NCBI RefSeq assembly: GCF_947507565.1
Contig: NC_089186.1
Location: 1,860,001 to 1,924,000 of the forward strand
Reading direction: 5' to 3'
DNA: 64,000 nt
Origin: Oscarella lobularis
Lineage: Eukaryota > Porifera > Homoscleromorpha > Homosclerophorida > Oscarellidae
Below, piece by piece: positions 36,001-48,300 of the stretch (position 1 is the first letter of the stretch; the number at the start of each line of letters is the position of its first letter). A program made the translations under genes and the position numbers. Below the pieces are notes generated by a model. The model was not told the DNA's origin. It worked only from the letters and a program-made list of their open reading frames with translations, and made no database searches.

Positions 36001-36456
36001 TTTGGATCGTTGTCGGTGTTATTGCCGGACTTCTCATAGTCTGCGGCACTATTATATTTTTGTATTTTGTCTCTAGGTAAGATCTAATTGATTTGGCGTC
36101 TCAGTCGATCGCGACACTTTTATATGATTTATATAGAAATGCAAAAAGACGTAAAGGCAAATTCGAAGTGGAATACCATCGGCACGACGAAGACGACGAA
36201 GACGACGAAGACGGAGACATGAGAGACGAAACTCAGGTACAAGAAGAAGAAAAACCCAGCATCGTACTCATTAATCAAATTTATTTAATCCAGGGAATCT
36301 CCATCAACGCTGACCGATCCGTAAGTCGACCTAAGTCCCCCCCCCCCCCCCCCCTCCCATTCAAGATTCGCATTTTAGAGAGGCGGAGCGTTGCAATTCG
36401 TCAACGAATATCCCCAGCGAGACGAAGGCGACTCAGACGAAGAATTGCTTTCCTAA
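21009..36456 (+). CDS. giant MAM/LDLa type I membrane receptor
   Basis: A large cell-surface protein of unknown role, with MAM domains (adhesion) and LDL-receptor class A domains (calcium and ligand binding). The start at 21009 gives a signal peptide, [21 protein letters not shown] count 19 MAM domains, each opening with a CDFE-like motif, carrying a TGP...DHT segment and closing with a GDIALDD-like motif. First motifs lie near 21150, 22001, 22767, 23467, 24261, 24950, 26954, 27544, 28240, 28879, 29638, 30333, 31043, 31806, 32436, 33135, 33801, 34520 and 35279. Ten LDLa modules ([11 protein letters not shown]) follow MAMs 2, 4, 6, 8, 10, 12, 14, 16, 17 and 18. A glycine-run linker, the membrane helix [20 protein letters not shown] (from about 35998) and an acidic tail ending [19 protein letters not shown] complete it. 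Introns are mostly short; one (25083-26412) carries repeats. It resembles MALRD1/MAMDC-type proteins but I cannot assign an orthologue. Confidence 0.92.
25261..25323. repeat. 63-bp hairpin of the ~600-bp repeat, copy 1
   Basis: Two 30-base arms flank an AGC loop. The left arm starts ATCTTAGCATATTTCACTTG and the right arm ends AGTGAAATATGCTAAGAT. There are two arm mismatches in this copy, one of them compatible with a G-U pair in RNA. Confidence 0.95.
25869..25931. repeat. 63-bp hairpin of the ~600-bp repeat, copy 2
   Basis: Same palindrome as copy 1, 608 bp downstream, with a single arm mismatch (T opposite the base pairing with G). Confidence 0.95.
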
Positions 36457-36595
36457 CTCTATTGGGCGCGCGCGAAAGCTGACGTCGTTATGCTAAACGC
36501 TGTTTCTGTGCTCTAATCGTTGTTTTTTTTCCCTGCGTGCTTTTTATGTATGTGTCCTAGCTGCGAGAAAAAGATAACCATCATGCAATGTCCGG

Positions 36596-38040
36596 CTAAA
36601 CGGGAGGCCAATAGGACGGGCCCTCGCATCGTTCGTCGCCAGGCTCGTCGCCGTCGTAGCACAATCTATTATAAGTCGATTCTTTAGAAAAGCCCATCAG
36701 CGAACGTTCTTCGTGAATTCGATAGGAGAACGTCGACGGTTCGGAGCCGATGAAATAGCGCGCATGGGACGCTATCCACTGGTCGACGATCGCCACGCCG
36801 CCGTCGCCGAACTCCTTCAACTTGAGACGCGTGGGCTTGTACTGGACGATGGGCAAATCGCGACGAAGAACGTCGACCTCTGGCATCTTAATCATCTTCT
36901 ATTCTCCATATATGTTTTATGTATCTTACCTTTATCGGGTGCGTCTGTGGCTAGAAACAAGACGTCGAGTTTGTGTTTCTTTAGGAGCGGTTTGAGCTGT
37001 TCGATGGCTCCCTTTAGGGTCGGCACGTCTTTTCGGCCGTACCACGTCATGTCCTTGCGACGAAAATGAACTGCCATATAAGGCAATCCCTTTTCGTCGT
37101 CGCCTTTTTTTGGAAGATTTTTCGCCATGAATTTCTCCGCTTCGTCTTTGAGATAACGCGCGAAAACGAGACTCCGACGAGCCTATAACAAAATCTTAAT
37201 TAATTAATTAAAAATCCATTTTTAATTAATGAATTTTTCGCACGTTCCAGAATTCTTTTCCGCCAAAATCGGCGTGCAATAGCGTCTCGAATCGATCGAC
37301 GAAAACCGATTTCAAATTTTTTCGTTTCAAAAGCATATTCTCGAGAAGCGTCGTCTCGCCTTGAGCCGAAACGCAGACGAAATTTCTCCCGTAGACGTCG
37401 GTATTAAAGCCGGAAAAATGACCTTGCCATTTTCCCGTTTTGTCTTTCTCGTAAGGCGGCGACTCGTTGCAATCGCTTACGTCGATCTTTTCGACCCACT
37501 CCTGCCCGTCGCTCCACCCGTCCTTATAATTTTGCAAATACATAATCTAATAAGTGCAAATCAATATAACATAGACGAAAAAAATTTTAATAATTAATAA
37601 TATCACTTCTTCTATTTCAGGTCCGTTTTCTTTGAGAAAATCTTCGAATTCGATAGTCGGCACGTAATTATTTATCGCTTCGATTTCGAAAAATCGTCGC
37701 CAAGGGACTCGTCCCTCTCGCGGCAAATCCGATTGCCAGTGATAGAGATGAGGCCAAGCCGGAAGTACGAAAATCCAATTCGCGTCTTTGGCTCGCATTC
37801 TCTTCACCATATTCGCCGCTCGCAGAAAAACATCTCGTCTTAGATTGAAACCTAGGCTTTGCGTGACTCTTGGACGCGTCGCTTCGCGAGAAAGACGTCA
37901 CCTTCGCCCGGGTTCACGTCGTAGATCAAATATTTTCGGTTCGACGCGCTACTCACGTCGAGCGGTTCTTGGTGCGAAGTGAACTGCGTCTCGAACGCGT
38001 CGCAGAAGAGTAGGAAAAGGAGTAGAGTGCCTAATACCAT
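36596..38040 (-). CDS. POFUT2: GDP-fucose protein O-fucosyltransferase 2
   Basis: POFUT2 adds O-fucose to folded thrombospondin type 1 repeats in the ER. The start at 38040 gives a signal peptide ([16 protein letters not shown]). Then come [12 protein letters not shown] (the GDP-fucose-binding loop), a segment with [38 protein letters not shown], and [14 protein letters not shown] later exon carries [13 protein letters not shown] with the conserved HxRRxD-type catalytic motif, and the last carries [20 protein letters not shown] and [11 protein letters not shown]. The order and overall length match the animal enzyme, and no breaks were seen. Its start codon is only 5 bp from the first possible ATIC start codon on the other strand. 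It ends 140 bp from the MAM receptor gene. Confidence 0.95.
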
Positions 38041-38045
38041 TCGCT
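38041..38045. promoter_or_regulatory. POFUT2/ATIC start-codon junction
   Basis: Only 5 bp separate the ATG of POFUT2 (-) at 38040 from the first in-frame ATG of ATIC (+) at 38046. If ATIC instead starts at the in-frame ATG at 38106 the gap is 65 bp. In either case each promoter or leader must overlap the other gene's first exon. Confidence 0.6.
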
Positions 38046-41000
38046 ATGCCGGGACCTCGTGGAAAACGGAAGCACGGGACCAAACAAAGACCCTATCGCC
38101 TCCACATGGCAAAGGAAATCGGTTTGCTCGTCGCTTTTCTCTCGATCGCGCACATCAGTTGATTCTAGCTGTTCTGAGCGTTTCGAATAAGGACGGTTTG
38201 GTCCCGTTCGCGCTCAAACTAAGCGAACTGGGACTCGATCTCGTCGCGAGCGGAGGAACGGCGAAGAAACTGCGAAGCGAAGGCGTCAGCGTAACGTAAG
38301 TTCGAACGGAGACGCGACGAAGGCTCGTATGGGGCTTCCAGAGACGTTTCCGAACTTACGGGAGCTCCAGAAATGCTCGGAGGTCGAGTGAAGACTCTCC
38401 ATCCTGCCATACATGGGGGTCAGTCATATCATATACTAATTTTTTGCACGCGTTTTGCACGTGTCTCCTCAGGCATACTTGCCCGGAAAAATGACTCGGA
38501 TGCGGCGGATATGAAGAGGCAGGGATATAGATACGTTCGGTTTGTGAGAAATAATATTTGGCGGTTTTTATATGTACACGTGCTCCATTAGAGTTGTTGT
38601 ATGCAATCTGTATCCTTTTACGGAGACTATTGCGAAGGAGGGAATCGGCGTTGACGAAGCTGTAGAAAATATTGATATTGGTCCCCAATTATTCTAAAAC
38701 AGTTTCATTTATTTATTTATTTATTTGCCTGCTTGTAGGAGGAGTGGCTTTGTTGAGAGCTGCTGCTAAAAATCACGAGAGAGTCACAGTGATTTGTTCT
38801 CCGTCCGATTATGGTGACGTCATTGATGTCATGAGCCAATCTCCAGATAAAGATACAACTATTGAAATGAGAAAGAATCTAGCAGTCAAAGTAGAGTCTT
38901 AATTAGCGTCCAATCAAATAACCTCAGCATCATATTATTCTTAATTAAGGCATTTACCCACACGGCACTTTATGATGAAGCGATATCAGATTATTTTAGA
39001 AGGCAGTATTCTCAAGGTACTGTAAATGATTGATTCTACGTCGTGAATAAGACTAACAATGATCATAGGAGTATGTCAACTTCCTCTTCGTTATGGAATG
39101 AATCCGCATCAGAAACCGGCTCAGCTTTTTACAACAGACAAAGCAGCACTTCCCATAAAAGGTACAATTATTTCATTCTCAAACTTCTGCACCCTCATCA
39201 TCGCGATGTCCTAGTTTTGTGCGGATCTCCCGGGTTCATTAATCTCCTCGATGCCCTCAACGCCTATCAGCTAGTCAAAGTGAGTATATGCAATCAATTT
39301 TATTTATTAAATACTTTGAGTATACTGCTGCATGAAGGAACTTAAAAGTGCTACTGGTCTTCCTGCTGCTACGTCGTTCAAGCACGTGAGTCCAGCAGGT
39401 ATACTTTCCGAACGACTATTCAGTATCATTGTCTAATATTTCAATTAAGGGGCTGCTGTTGGTGTTCCTTTGACAAAGGAACAAGCTGCAGTGTGTATGG
39501 TGGAGCGAATGCTAGACACGCTCTCTCCCTTAGCAACGGCCTACGCTAGAGCAAGAGGTACAGTGTAGTGTGGATGAACGGTTCGATGTTTATTTTTATT
39601 TGTCTCAGGAGCTGACCGCATGTCTTCGTTTGGGGACTTCATTGGACTTTCAGACGTCTGTGATACGTCCACTGCCCAACTTATCTCCAAAGAAGTGAGG
39701 CGTCTCTTTTTTGTTGTGATGTACGAAGAATTGTTTAGGTTTCTGATGGGATTATTGCGCCTGGCTATGAGCCAGCAGCTTTGGAAATACTTTCCAAAAA
39801 GAAAGGGGGGAATTATTGCGTGTTGCAGGTATCGACTAAAGCAACGGTTCTTTCTTCCTAATTTCCAGGAATCCATTCCTAATTCCCTCCCAAGACAATT
39901 TGTTCCAGATTCTTTGTCCTAAGGGCTTTTCTAAACACTCTGGGTCCCTCGAAATCTACCTAGATCGATGCTGGAGCGACTAGCTTCGAGAAATCTCGAA
40001 ATTTCGAACGAAAGCATCGATTTTCTACGAACTACGCGTTCGAAGTTCACGAACGTAGTTCTATATTAGTTAGGATCTTAACATATTTCACTTGGCACCG
40101 GCGCAGCGCGCCGGTGCCCAGTGAAATATGCTAAGATGGGTGTGGTGGGCGGGGGCGGGGGCGGGGAGGATGGCGGTTAGTTTTTTCGCGATTTTCTCGG
40201 CCAAAACTAAAGATTGGTCGATCCCATGAATCAAAAAAGTTCTATAATGCAACAATCTACTAGACTAGAAAGAGAAACGGGCAATTCGCGTCGAAAGCAC
40301 CAAAATAGCGCGATTTTCCGATCGCATCGCGGTTTTCTCCCCTAAAGCGAACGATCCGTCGAATCGACGCGATCGAAATGCTTTAGAATTGCATTTTCAT
40401 TTGAACTAGTAGAAGAAACGACTGAATTGCGAAAAAAATGACCAAAATATCGCCATTCTTGGTCTCCCACGCACAAAATGGCGTTCTTCTCACACCTAGT
40501 TTACTGCTTGTTCGAGATCGCCGCTCTAATGGCTTTTCTAGACACGCTTAGTGCCTCGAAACCTACGGAGATCGATGCTGGAGCGACGAGCTTCGAAAAA
40601 TCTCGAAATTTCGAACAAAAGCATCGATTTTCTACGAACTACGCGTTTTAAGTTCACGAACGTAGTTCTATATTAGTTAGGATCTTAGCATATTTCACTT
40701 GGCACCGGCGCAGCGCGCCGGTGCCCAGTGAAATATGCTAAGATGGGTGTGGTGGGCGGGGGCGGCGGCGGGGAGGATGGCGGTTAGTTTTTTTTTGCGA
40801 TTTTCTCGGCCAAAACTAAAGATTGGTCGATCCCATGAATCAAAAAAATTCTATAACGCAACAATCTACTAGACTAGAAAGAGAAACGGTCGATTCGCGT
40901 CGAAAGCACCAAAATAGCGCGATTATCCGATCGCATCGCGGTTTTCTCGCCTAAAACGAACGATCCGTTGAATCGACGCGATCGAAACGCTTTAGAATTG

Positions 41001-42656
41001 CATTTTCACTTCAACTAGTGGAAGAAACGACTGAATTGCGATAAAAAGGACCAAAAGATCGCCATTCTTGGTCTCAAAATGTCGTTCTTCTAACATCTAG
41101 TTCACCGCTAGTACGAGATCGGCAGTATAATGGCTTTTCTAGACACGCTTACCTCTCGAATTCTACGGAGATCGATGCTGGAGCGACGAGCTTCGAAAAA
41201 TCTCGAAATTTCGAACAAAAGCATCGATTTTCTACGAACTACGCGTTCGAAGTTCACGAACGTAGTTCTATATTAGTTAGGATCTTAGCATATTTCACTT
41301 GGCACCGGCGCAGCGCGCCGGTGCCCAGTGAAATATGCTAAGATGGGTGTGGTGGGCGGGGGCGGCGGCGGGGAGGATGGCGGTTAGTTTTTTTTGCGAT
41401 TTTCTCGGCCAAAACTAAAGATTGGTCGATCCCATGAATCAAAAAAGTTCTATAACCCAACAATCTACTAGACTAGAAAGAGAAACGGGCGATTCGCGTC
41501 GAAAGCACCAAAATAGCGCGATTATCCGATCGCATCGCGGTTTTCTCGCCTAAAACGAACGATCCGTCGAATCGACGCGATCGGAACACTTTAGATTGTC
41601 ATTTTCACTTCAACTAACAGAAGATACGACTTAATCACGTTTTGCGTTAGATTGACTCCTCATTTGAACCCTCCAAAATGGAAACTAGAACTGTTTTTGG
41701 ATTGAAATTGGAGCAGAGACGAAACGACAACGTCATCAGTGAGTCTCTATTTTCGAACATCGTTACACAACGAAAAGAAGTACAAGACAAATAAATTTTT
41801 ATAGCTAAAGTCGATTGTCTTTCTTCGCAGCTTTCTGCCGAGGCGATGAGGGATTTAATCGTGGCAACTGTCGCTCTCAAGTACGCCCAATCGAATTCGG
41901 TTTGCTTTGCCAAAGACGGCCAAGTGATCGGCCTCGGAGCTGGGCAGCAGTCGCGAATACACTGCACGCGATTGGCCGGCGAAAAAGCACAGAACTGGTA
42001 AGATTTTTAATTGGACTTCTCCTTCAGAAGAAATTCTAGTATCTTGACCTCTCAAGGTGGCTTCGTCAGCATCCTCGCGTATTGAATATGAAATTCAAGA
42101 AGGTATACTTCTATAACGGATTTTCCACTTGATAACTCTTCATATGCATCAGACTACCAAACGACCCGAGAAGTCGAACGCGATAGACGTTTACGTGAGC
42201 AACGTTGTCGGAGAAGTAAGTCTACTATATACATAAGAGAGTCAAATCTATATATCGGTTCTACAGGACATGCCTGAAGAAGTTTGGAAATCCTTCTTCG
42301 ATCAAGTTCCCGATTACCTAACGATGGTCGGACTTATAAGGTAATTCTTCTAAACGAAACCTACTCGATTTTTTCCCCAGGAGGAACGACGCGACTGGCT
42401 GTCGAAACTCAGCGGCGTCGTTCTCAGTTCCGACGCCTTTTTTCCCTTCCGCGACAGCGTCGATCGCGCTCATCAGGTATAATAAATAATTAACGAACTA
42501 AGCAATTTAATTTTGGGGAATTTTTCGCGCATGCAGATTGGTGTCGAGTACGTCGCATCGCCTAAGGGCTCGACGCAGGATTCGGCCGTCGTCGAAGCGG
42601 CCAACGATCACGGTATGCTTCTCATTCACACAGATACCCGTTTATTTCACCACTAA
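38046..42656 (+). CDS. ATIC: bifunctional purine biosynthesis protein ATIC
   Basis: ATIC catalyses the last two steps of IMP synthesis (AICAR formyltransferase, then IMP cyclohydrolase). The N-terminal IMP cyclohydrolase half has [72 protein letters not shown] and [20 protein letters not shown]. The transformylase half has [54 protein letters not shown] (the lysine and metal region), [15 protein letters not shown], and the C-terminus HTDTRLFHH at 42656. Exon 1 probably ends at 38121, with exon 2 at 38169. Starts at 38046 or 38106 are both in frame. One intron, 39829-41650, is 1.8 kb and packed with the ~600-bp repeat, yet flanking exons join correctly. It ends 28 bp from the stop of the minus-strand pseudokinase gene. 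Confidence 0.95.
40075..40137. repeat. 63-bp hairpin of the ~600-bp repeat, copy 3
   Basis: Same inverted repeat. The left arm has AACATATT where other copies have AGCATATT, adding one mismatch. Confidence 0.94.
40682..40744. repeat. 63-bp hairpin of the ~600-bp repeat, copy 4
   Basis: Identical to copy 2 across both arms and the loop. Confidence 0.95.
41282..41344. repeat. 63-bp hairpin of the ~600-bp repeat, copy 5
   Basis: Identical to copies 2 and 4, 600 bp downstream of copy 4. Confidence 0.95.
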
Positions 42657-42684
42657 AATGAACCACAACTCGGGTCCCCCCCAC

Positions 42685-44230
42685 TCAGAAAAGCATGACT
42701 TTTAGTGACTGGTGCAATATGGAAAATGTCGGCTTTCCCTTCTCCTTCCAGCACTGCGTCATCAAATCGTAGACGTCGTCGGGCATGGGGTCGGGTTTCG
42801 GTAGCAAGTCTCTTTTCTTGAGCATGTAGAGCACTTCCTCGTTCGCGTAGTCGTCGTAGGGCAGCGCGCCGCGCGAGAAGATCTCCCACAGAACGACGCC
42901 GAACGCGTGAACGTCGGTTTGCGCCGTGAATTTTCCGTGGGCGATGACGTCGTGCGGTAGCCAGCGAATGGGAAGCATCGTCTTGTGGCCCACTTTGTGA
43001 TACTCGCTTTCGTGCTTCGGCGTGACGATTCCGAAGGGAAAGACTTGGATTCGTTCTCGATTGATGACGTGGCAATTGCGCGTTGCCAGATCGCGATGGA
43101 CGTGGCGTTTCGCTTCGAAATAGGCCATCGCGTCCGCAATCTGCTTCGCGTAGCTAATTCGATTTAAATTCGTGAGATTGTCTTTTTCTTTTTCCGCGAC
43201 GAGAAATTCTTTGAAATTTTCCCCGTCGACGGGAAGTTCGAAGATTAGAGACGGCTCCTTTAGCGAGGATATGACGCCGAGAAGTTGACTGACGTGAGGA
43301 TGATCTATCGACGCCATTTTTTCGAGTCGACGACTAAAGGAGCGAGTCATTTCGTCGTCGTTTTCTTTGATGTCTTCGAGCACTTCGACAATGACCGGCG
43401 TTTTTTCTTCGCCTTCGAGAAGCTGCTCTGCCGTTCCTTCGTATACTTTGCCGAAGGTGCTGTATCCTATTTCGCCTGTAATTTCGAGATATTGGCGAGG
43501 GAATTCTAGTTCGTGTGGAATCAGGGGATCGAGTTTTTTAAGGGTGCGATAGCTTTGGACGGCATCGTTGACTTTGTCTTGCTCTCTTGGCGTATTGACG
43601 AATTGCACTGTAGCTCGCCTACCGAGATTTTCTGGGTTGACTGGCTGCTTTCGTAAGTAAATGGCTGTCAGAAGTACGATGACAATAATCATAACGGCGC
43701 CTCCAATAGACGAGGCAACTATGATAATTTTATTTCTATCTGACGAAGATGAGGAGGGAGGTGAAGATGGAGGAGTCGTCGCTGAGAAAGGCAGATGTAA
43801 AATTTAATTTTTCTGTAAAGTTCATGGCTTACTACTAGGATTTGAACAATCGGTACTGACTGTCCACATGTACGACGTGTTTTCCGTAGAAGTGTTGAAG
43901 AAGAATCTAAGTTGGAAGTCTAATGACGGTTCATAGCTCAGACACCGAATGTCGAAGTCCCTATCTATAAGTAAGGCAACGATTAAATTATTTCTACGTT
44001 ACCTACTGACTTACCGATTGACTGGGCTGTCTTCCCTTTTATGTCGATATTGGGCTCGAAAAGCAATTGATTGGCTGACCCACTTGCTATGAGTCTGTAG
44101 CTGACCTGATCCGAAGTTCAAATTTTGCTGCAGGAAAACTGACTTGCGTACCGGACAACTGGCGTTTCTTTGATTCAACTCCACTTTTAAAGTATTATTT
44201 CCCACTAATTTCTGCTGTAGATTCACCTTC
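42685..44230 (-). CDS. PTK7-like receptor pseudokinase
   Basis: A single-pass receptor with a tyrosine-kinase fold that probably lacks catalysis and signals by scaffolding, as PTK7 does in planar polarity. The last exon encodes the membrane helix end ([14 protein letters not shown]), [20 protein letters not shown] (glycine loop), PVIVEVLED, where the VAIK lysine is glutamate, [10 protein letters not shown] (catalytic loop kept), VFPFGIV, where DFG is PFG, then [20 protein letters not shown] and [20 protein letters not shown]. Upstream exons (about 43700-43790, 43836-43963, 44010-44090) give a proline/serine stalk and a short Cys-containing ectodomain. No Ig domains are seen, unlike PTK7, so a 5' part may be missing. 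The 5' end is uncertain. A fragment of its kinase exon recurs at 59,869. Confidence 0.8.
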
Positions 44231-44439
44231 TCGTCGCATTTGAGCGGGCATTGGGTAGAACCTATCGTGGTCCCGCCCCTTTGTTTACTAACTCCACCTA
44301 CTTCGTAGAGACTGTACCTGCGTTGATGAAGCAAATTGAAATGCAAGGACTGCAAGAGCTGGAAACATACGCCAAAAGAGTCGAGAAGAGAATCGAGCTC
44401 AACATTTGGATGCAACGGCGTAAGTCCCGTATTGAAAAC

Positions 44440-45356
44440 ATGAGATCAATAGTTACATTTTTCGTTTGTTTAAGTGCAGTCGTAAACTCCGACCAGCCTC
44501 CAAACATCATCTTCATTCTAGCAGATGATTACGGCTATCACGACATTGGTTATCACGGCAGCGAGATAAAGACTCCCAATCTCGACAAATTAGCCGAGAG
44601 TGGGGTTAAGCTAGAGAACTATTACGTTCAGCCAATCTGCACACCTACAAGAAGCCAACTACTTTCGGGTAGATACCAGATACATACTGGACTGCAATGT
44701 GGAGTTATCTGGGCTCCTCAACCTAATGGAATTCCCCTTAACGACACCCTGTTGCCGGAAAAAATGAAGGAAGTCGGTTACGCAACTCACGCCATTGGAA
44801 AATGGCACGTGGGATTCTATCAGCCAGCCTACTTGCCAACGAGGCGCGGTTTCGATTCGTTCTATGGATATCTGACTGGGAGGGAAGATTATCTTACTCA
44901 TATGACGGGAACTGGCTATCCATACCTTCAACCCAAAAGGGGATCATGGAACGGAGTCGATTTTCATAGAAATGATCAGGTGTACGTAGTAGCTTATGAG
45001 GCGAAGTTGAATTTATAACTCCCTTTTGTTACTAGGTCGTAAGAAACGAAAATGGAACCTACTCGACGTATCTGTTTAGCCAAGAAGCGGTCAACATCAT
45101 TAATGACTATGACTCCCAAAACGGTCCTTTCTTTATCTATCTCGCTTATCAGGCAGTCCACGGTCCCTTAGAAGCGCCCGACGCTTACGTGACTCCCTAT
45201 ATGAACATATCAGACAGGAATCGTCGTGTTTACGCCGGAATGGTGTCTGCTATGGATGAGGGGGTCGGAAACATAACCAGGGCTTTAGCCAAGAATGGAC
45301 TGAGCAATAGCACGCTCATAGTTTTCAGTACTGATAACGGCGGTCAGGTTCATGCT
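44440..45356 (+). pseudogene. arylsulfatase B-type gene, copy 1, 5' part, broken
   Basis: Exon 1 (44440-44979) and the start of exon 2 (45036-45356) encode a signal peptide ([17 protein letters not shown]), the metal-binding [10 protein letters not shown], the formylglycine motif CTPTR at residues 67-71, and [20 protein letters not shown]. They are nearly identical to copy 2 at 60047. Homology stops after [11 protein letters not shown] at 45356, where the minisatellite begins in frame. The conserved [11 protein letters not shown] and HVSDWYPTL region, which includes active-site residues, is missing, and the remainder resumes at 59105. The open frame runs on through the repeats to 48776, but this is a property of the repeat unit. 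As assembled, the copy cannot make a normal sulfatase. Confidence 0.88.
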
Positions 45357-48300
45357 ACGTACACCGCCTGCCGGAATATATACACCGCCTGCCGGAATAT
45401 ATACACCGCCTGCAGGAATATATACACCGCCTGCCGGAATATATACACCGCCTGCCGGCGGAGTACGTACACCGCCTGCCGGAATATATACACCGCCTGC
45501 CGGCGGAGTACGTACACCGCCTGCAGGAATATATACACCGCCTGCCGGAATATATACACTGCCTGCCGGCGGAGTACGTATACCGCCTGCAGGAATATAT
45601 ACACCGCCTGCCGGAATATATACACCGCCTGCCGGCGGAGTACGTACACCGCCTGCCGGAATATATACACCGCCTGCCGGCGGAGTACGTACACCGCCTG
45701 CAGGAATATATACACCGCCTGCCGGAATATATACACTGCCTGCCGGCGGAGTACGTATACCGCCTGCCGAAATATATACACCGCCTGCCGGAATATATAC
45801 ACCGCCTGCCGGCGGAGTACGTACACCGCCTGCCGGAATATATACACCGCCTGCCGGAATATATACACCGCCTGCCGGAATATGTACACCGCCTGCCGGC
45901 GGAGTACGTACACCGCCTGCCGGAATATATACACCGCCTGCCGGCGGAGTACGTACACCGCCTGCCGGAATACATACACCGCCTGCCGGAATATATACAC
46001 CGCCTGCCGGAATATGTACACCGCCTGCCGGCGGAGTACGTACACCGCCTGCCGAAATATATACACCGCCTGCCGGCGGAGTACGTACTCCGCTTGCCGG
46101 AATATATACACCGCCTGCCGGAATATATACACCGCCTGCTGGAATATATACACCGCCTGCCGGCGGAGTACGTACACCGCCTGCCGGAATATATACACCG
46201 CCTGCCGGCGGAGTACGTACACCGCCTGCCGGAATACACCGCCTGCCGGAATATATACACCGCCTGCCGGAATATGTACACCGCCTGCCGGCGGAGTACG
46301 TACACCGCCTGCCGAAATATATACACCGCCTGCCGGCGGAGTACGTACACCGCCTGCCGGAATATATACACCGCCTGCCGGAATATATACACCGCCTGCC
46401 GGCGGAGTACGTACACCGCCTGCCGAAATATATACACCGCCTGCCGGCGGAGTACGTATACCGCCTGCCGGAATATATACACCGCCTGCCGGAAAATGTA
46501 CACCGCCTGCCGGCGGAGTACGTACACCGCCTGCCGGAATATATACACCGCCTGCCGGCGGAGTACGTACACCGCCTGCCGGAATATATACACCGCCTGC
46601 CGGCGGAGTACGTACACCGCCTGCTGGAATATATACACCGCCTGCCGGAATATTTACACCGCCTGCCGGCGGAGTACGTACACCGCCTGCCGAAATATAT
46701 ACACCGCCTGCCGGCGGAGTACGTACTCCGCTTGCCGGAATATATACACCGCCTGCCGGAATATATACACCGCCTGCCGGAAAATGTACACCGCCTGCCG
46801 GCGGAGTACGTACACCGCCTGCCGGAATATATACACCGCCTGCCGGCGGAGTACGTACACCGCCTGCCGGAATATATACACCGCCTGCCGGAATATATAC
46901 ACCGCCTGCCGGAATATGTACACCGCCTGCCCGCGGAGTACGTACACCGCCTGCCGAAATATATACACCGCCTGCCGGCGGAGTACGTACTCCGCTTGCC
47001 GGAATGTATACACCGCCTGCCGGAATATATACACCGCCTGCTGGAATATATACACCGCCTGCCGGCGGAGTACGTACACCGCCTGCCGGAATATATACAC
47101 CGCCTGCCGGAATATATACACCGCCTGCCGGCGGAGTACGTACACCGCCTGCCGAAATATATACACCGCCTGCCGGAATATATACACCGCCTGCCGGCGG
47201 AGTACGTACACCGCCTGCCGAAATATATACACCGCCTGCCGGCGGAGTACGTACACCGCCTGCTGGAATATATACACCGCCTGCCGGAATATATACACCG
47301 CCTGCCGGAATATATACACCGCCTGCCGGCGGAGTACGTACACCGCTTGCCGGAATATATACACCGCCTGCCGAAATATATACACCGCCTGCCGGCGGAG
47401 TACGTACACCGCTTGCCGGAATATATACACCGCCTGCCGAAATATATACACCGCCTGCCGGCGGAGTACGTACACCGCTTGCCCGAATATATACACCGCC
47501 TGCTGGAATATATACACCGCCTGCCGGCGGAGTACGTACACCGCCTGCCGGAATATATACACCGCCTGCCGGCGGAGTACGTACACCGCCTGCCGGAATA
47601 TATACACCGCCTGCCGGCGGAGTACGTACACCGCCTGCTGGAATATATACACCGCCTGCCGGAATATTTACACCGCCTGCCGGCGGAGTACGTACACCGC
47701 CTGCCGGAATATATACACCGCCTGCCGGCAGAGTACGTACACCGCTTGCCGGAATGTATACACCGCCTGCCGGAATATATACACCGCCTGCCGGCGGAGT
47801 ACGTATACCGCCTGCCGAAATATATACACCTCCTGCCGGCGGAGTACGTACACCGCCTGCCGGAATATATACACCGCCTGCCGGCGAAGTACGTACACCG
47901 CCTGCCGGAATATATACAACGCTTGCCGGCAGAGTAAGTACACCGCTTGCCGGAATATATACACCGCCTGCCGGAATATATACACCGCCTGCCGGGGGAG
48001 TACGTACACCGCCTGCCGGAATATATACACCGCCTGCCGGCGAAGTACGTACACCGCCTGCCGGAATATATACACCGCCTGCCGGCAGAGTAAGTACACC
48101 GCTTGCCGGAATATATACACCGCCTGCCGGAATATATACACCTCCTGCCGGCGGAGTACGTACACCGCTTGCCGGAATATATACACCGCCTGCCGGAATA
48201 TGTACACCACCTGCCGGCGGAGTACGTACACCGCCTGCCGAAATATATACACCGCCTGCCGGGGAGTACGTACACCGCCTGCCGGAATATATACACCTCC

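Larger units (their letters stand above)
39935..41640. repeat. ~600-bp tandem repeat, three copies, in an ATIC intron
   Basis: Three head-to-tail copies at 607- and 600-bp spacing fill intron 39829-41650. They match the two copies in the MAM-gene intron about 14 kb away, including the hairpin and the G-rich run. The last copy is cut off at the 3' end, just before the ATIC splice acceptor. Confidence 0.93.

Noticed and set aside
36338-36356. C-run in the last MAM-gene intron as a special signal
   Set aside because: It looks like a simple homopolymer within a normal GT-AG intron.
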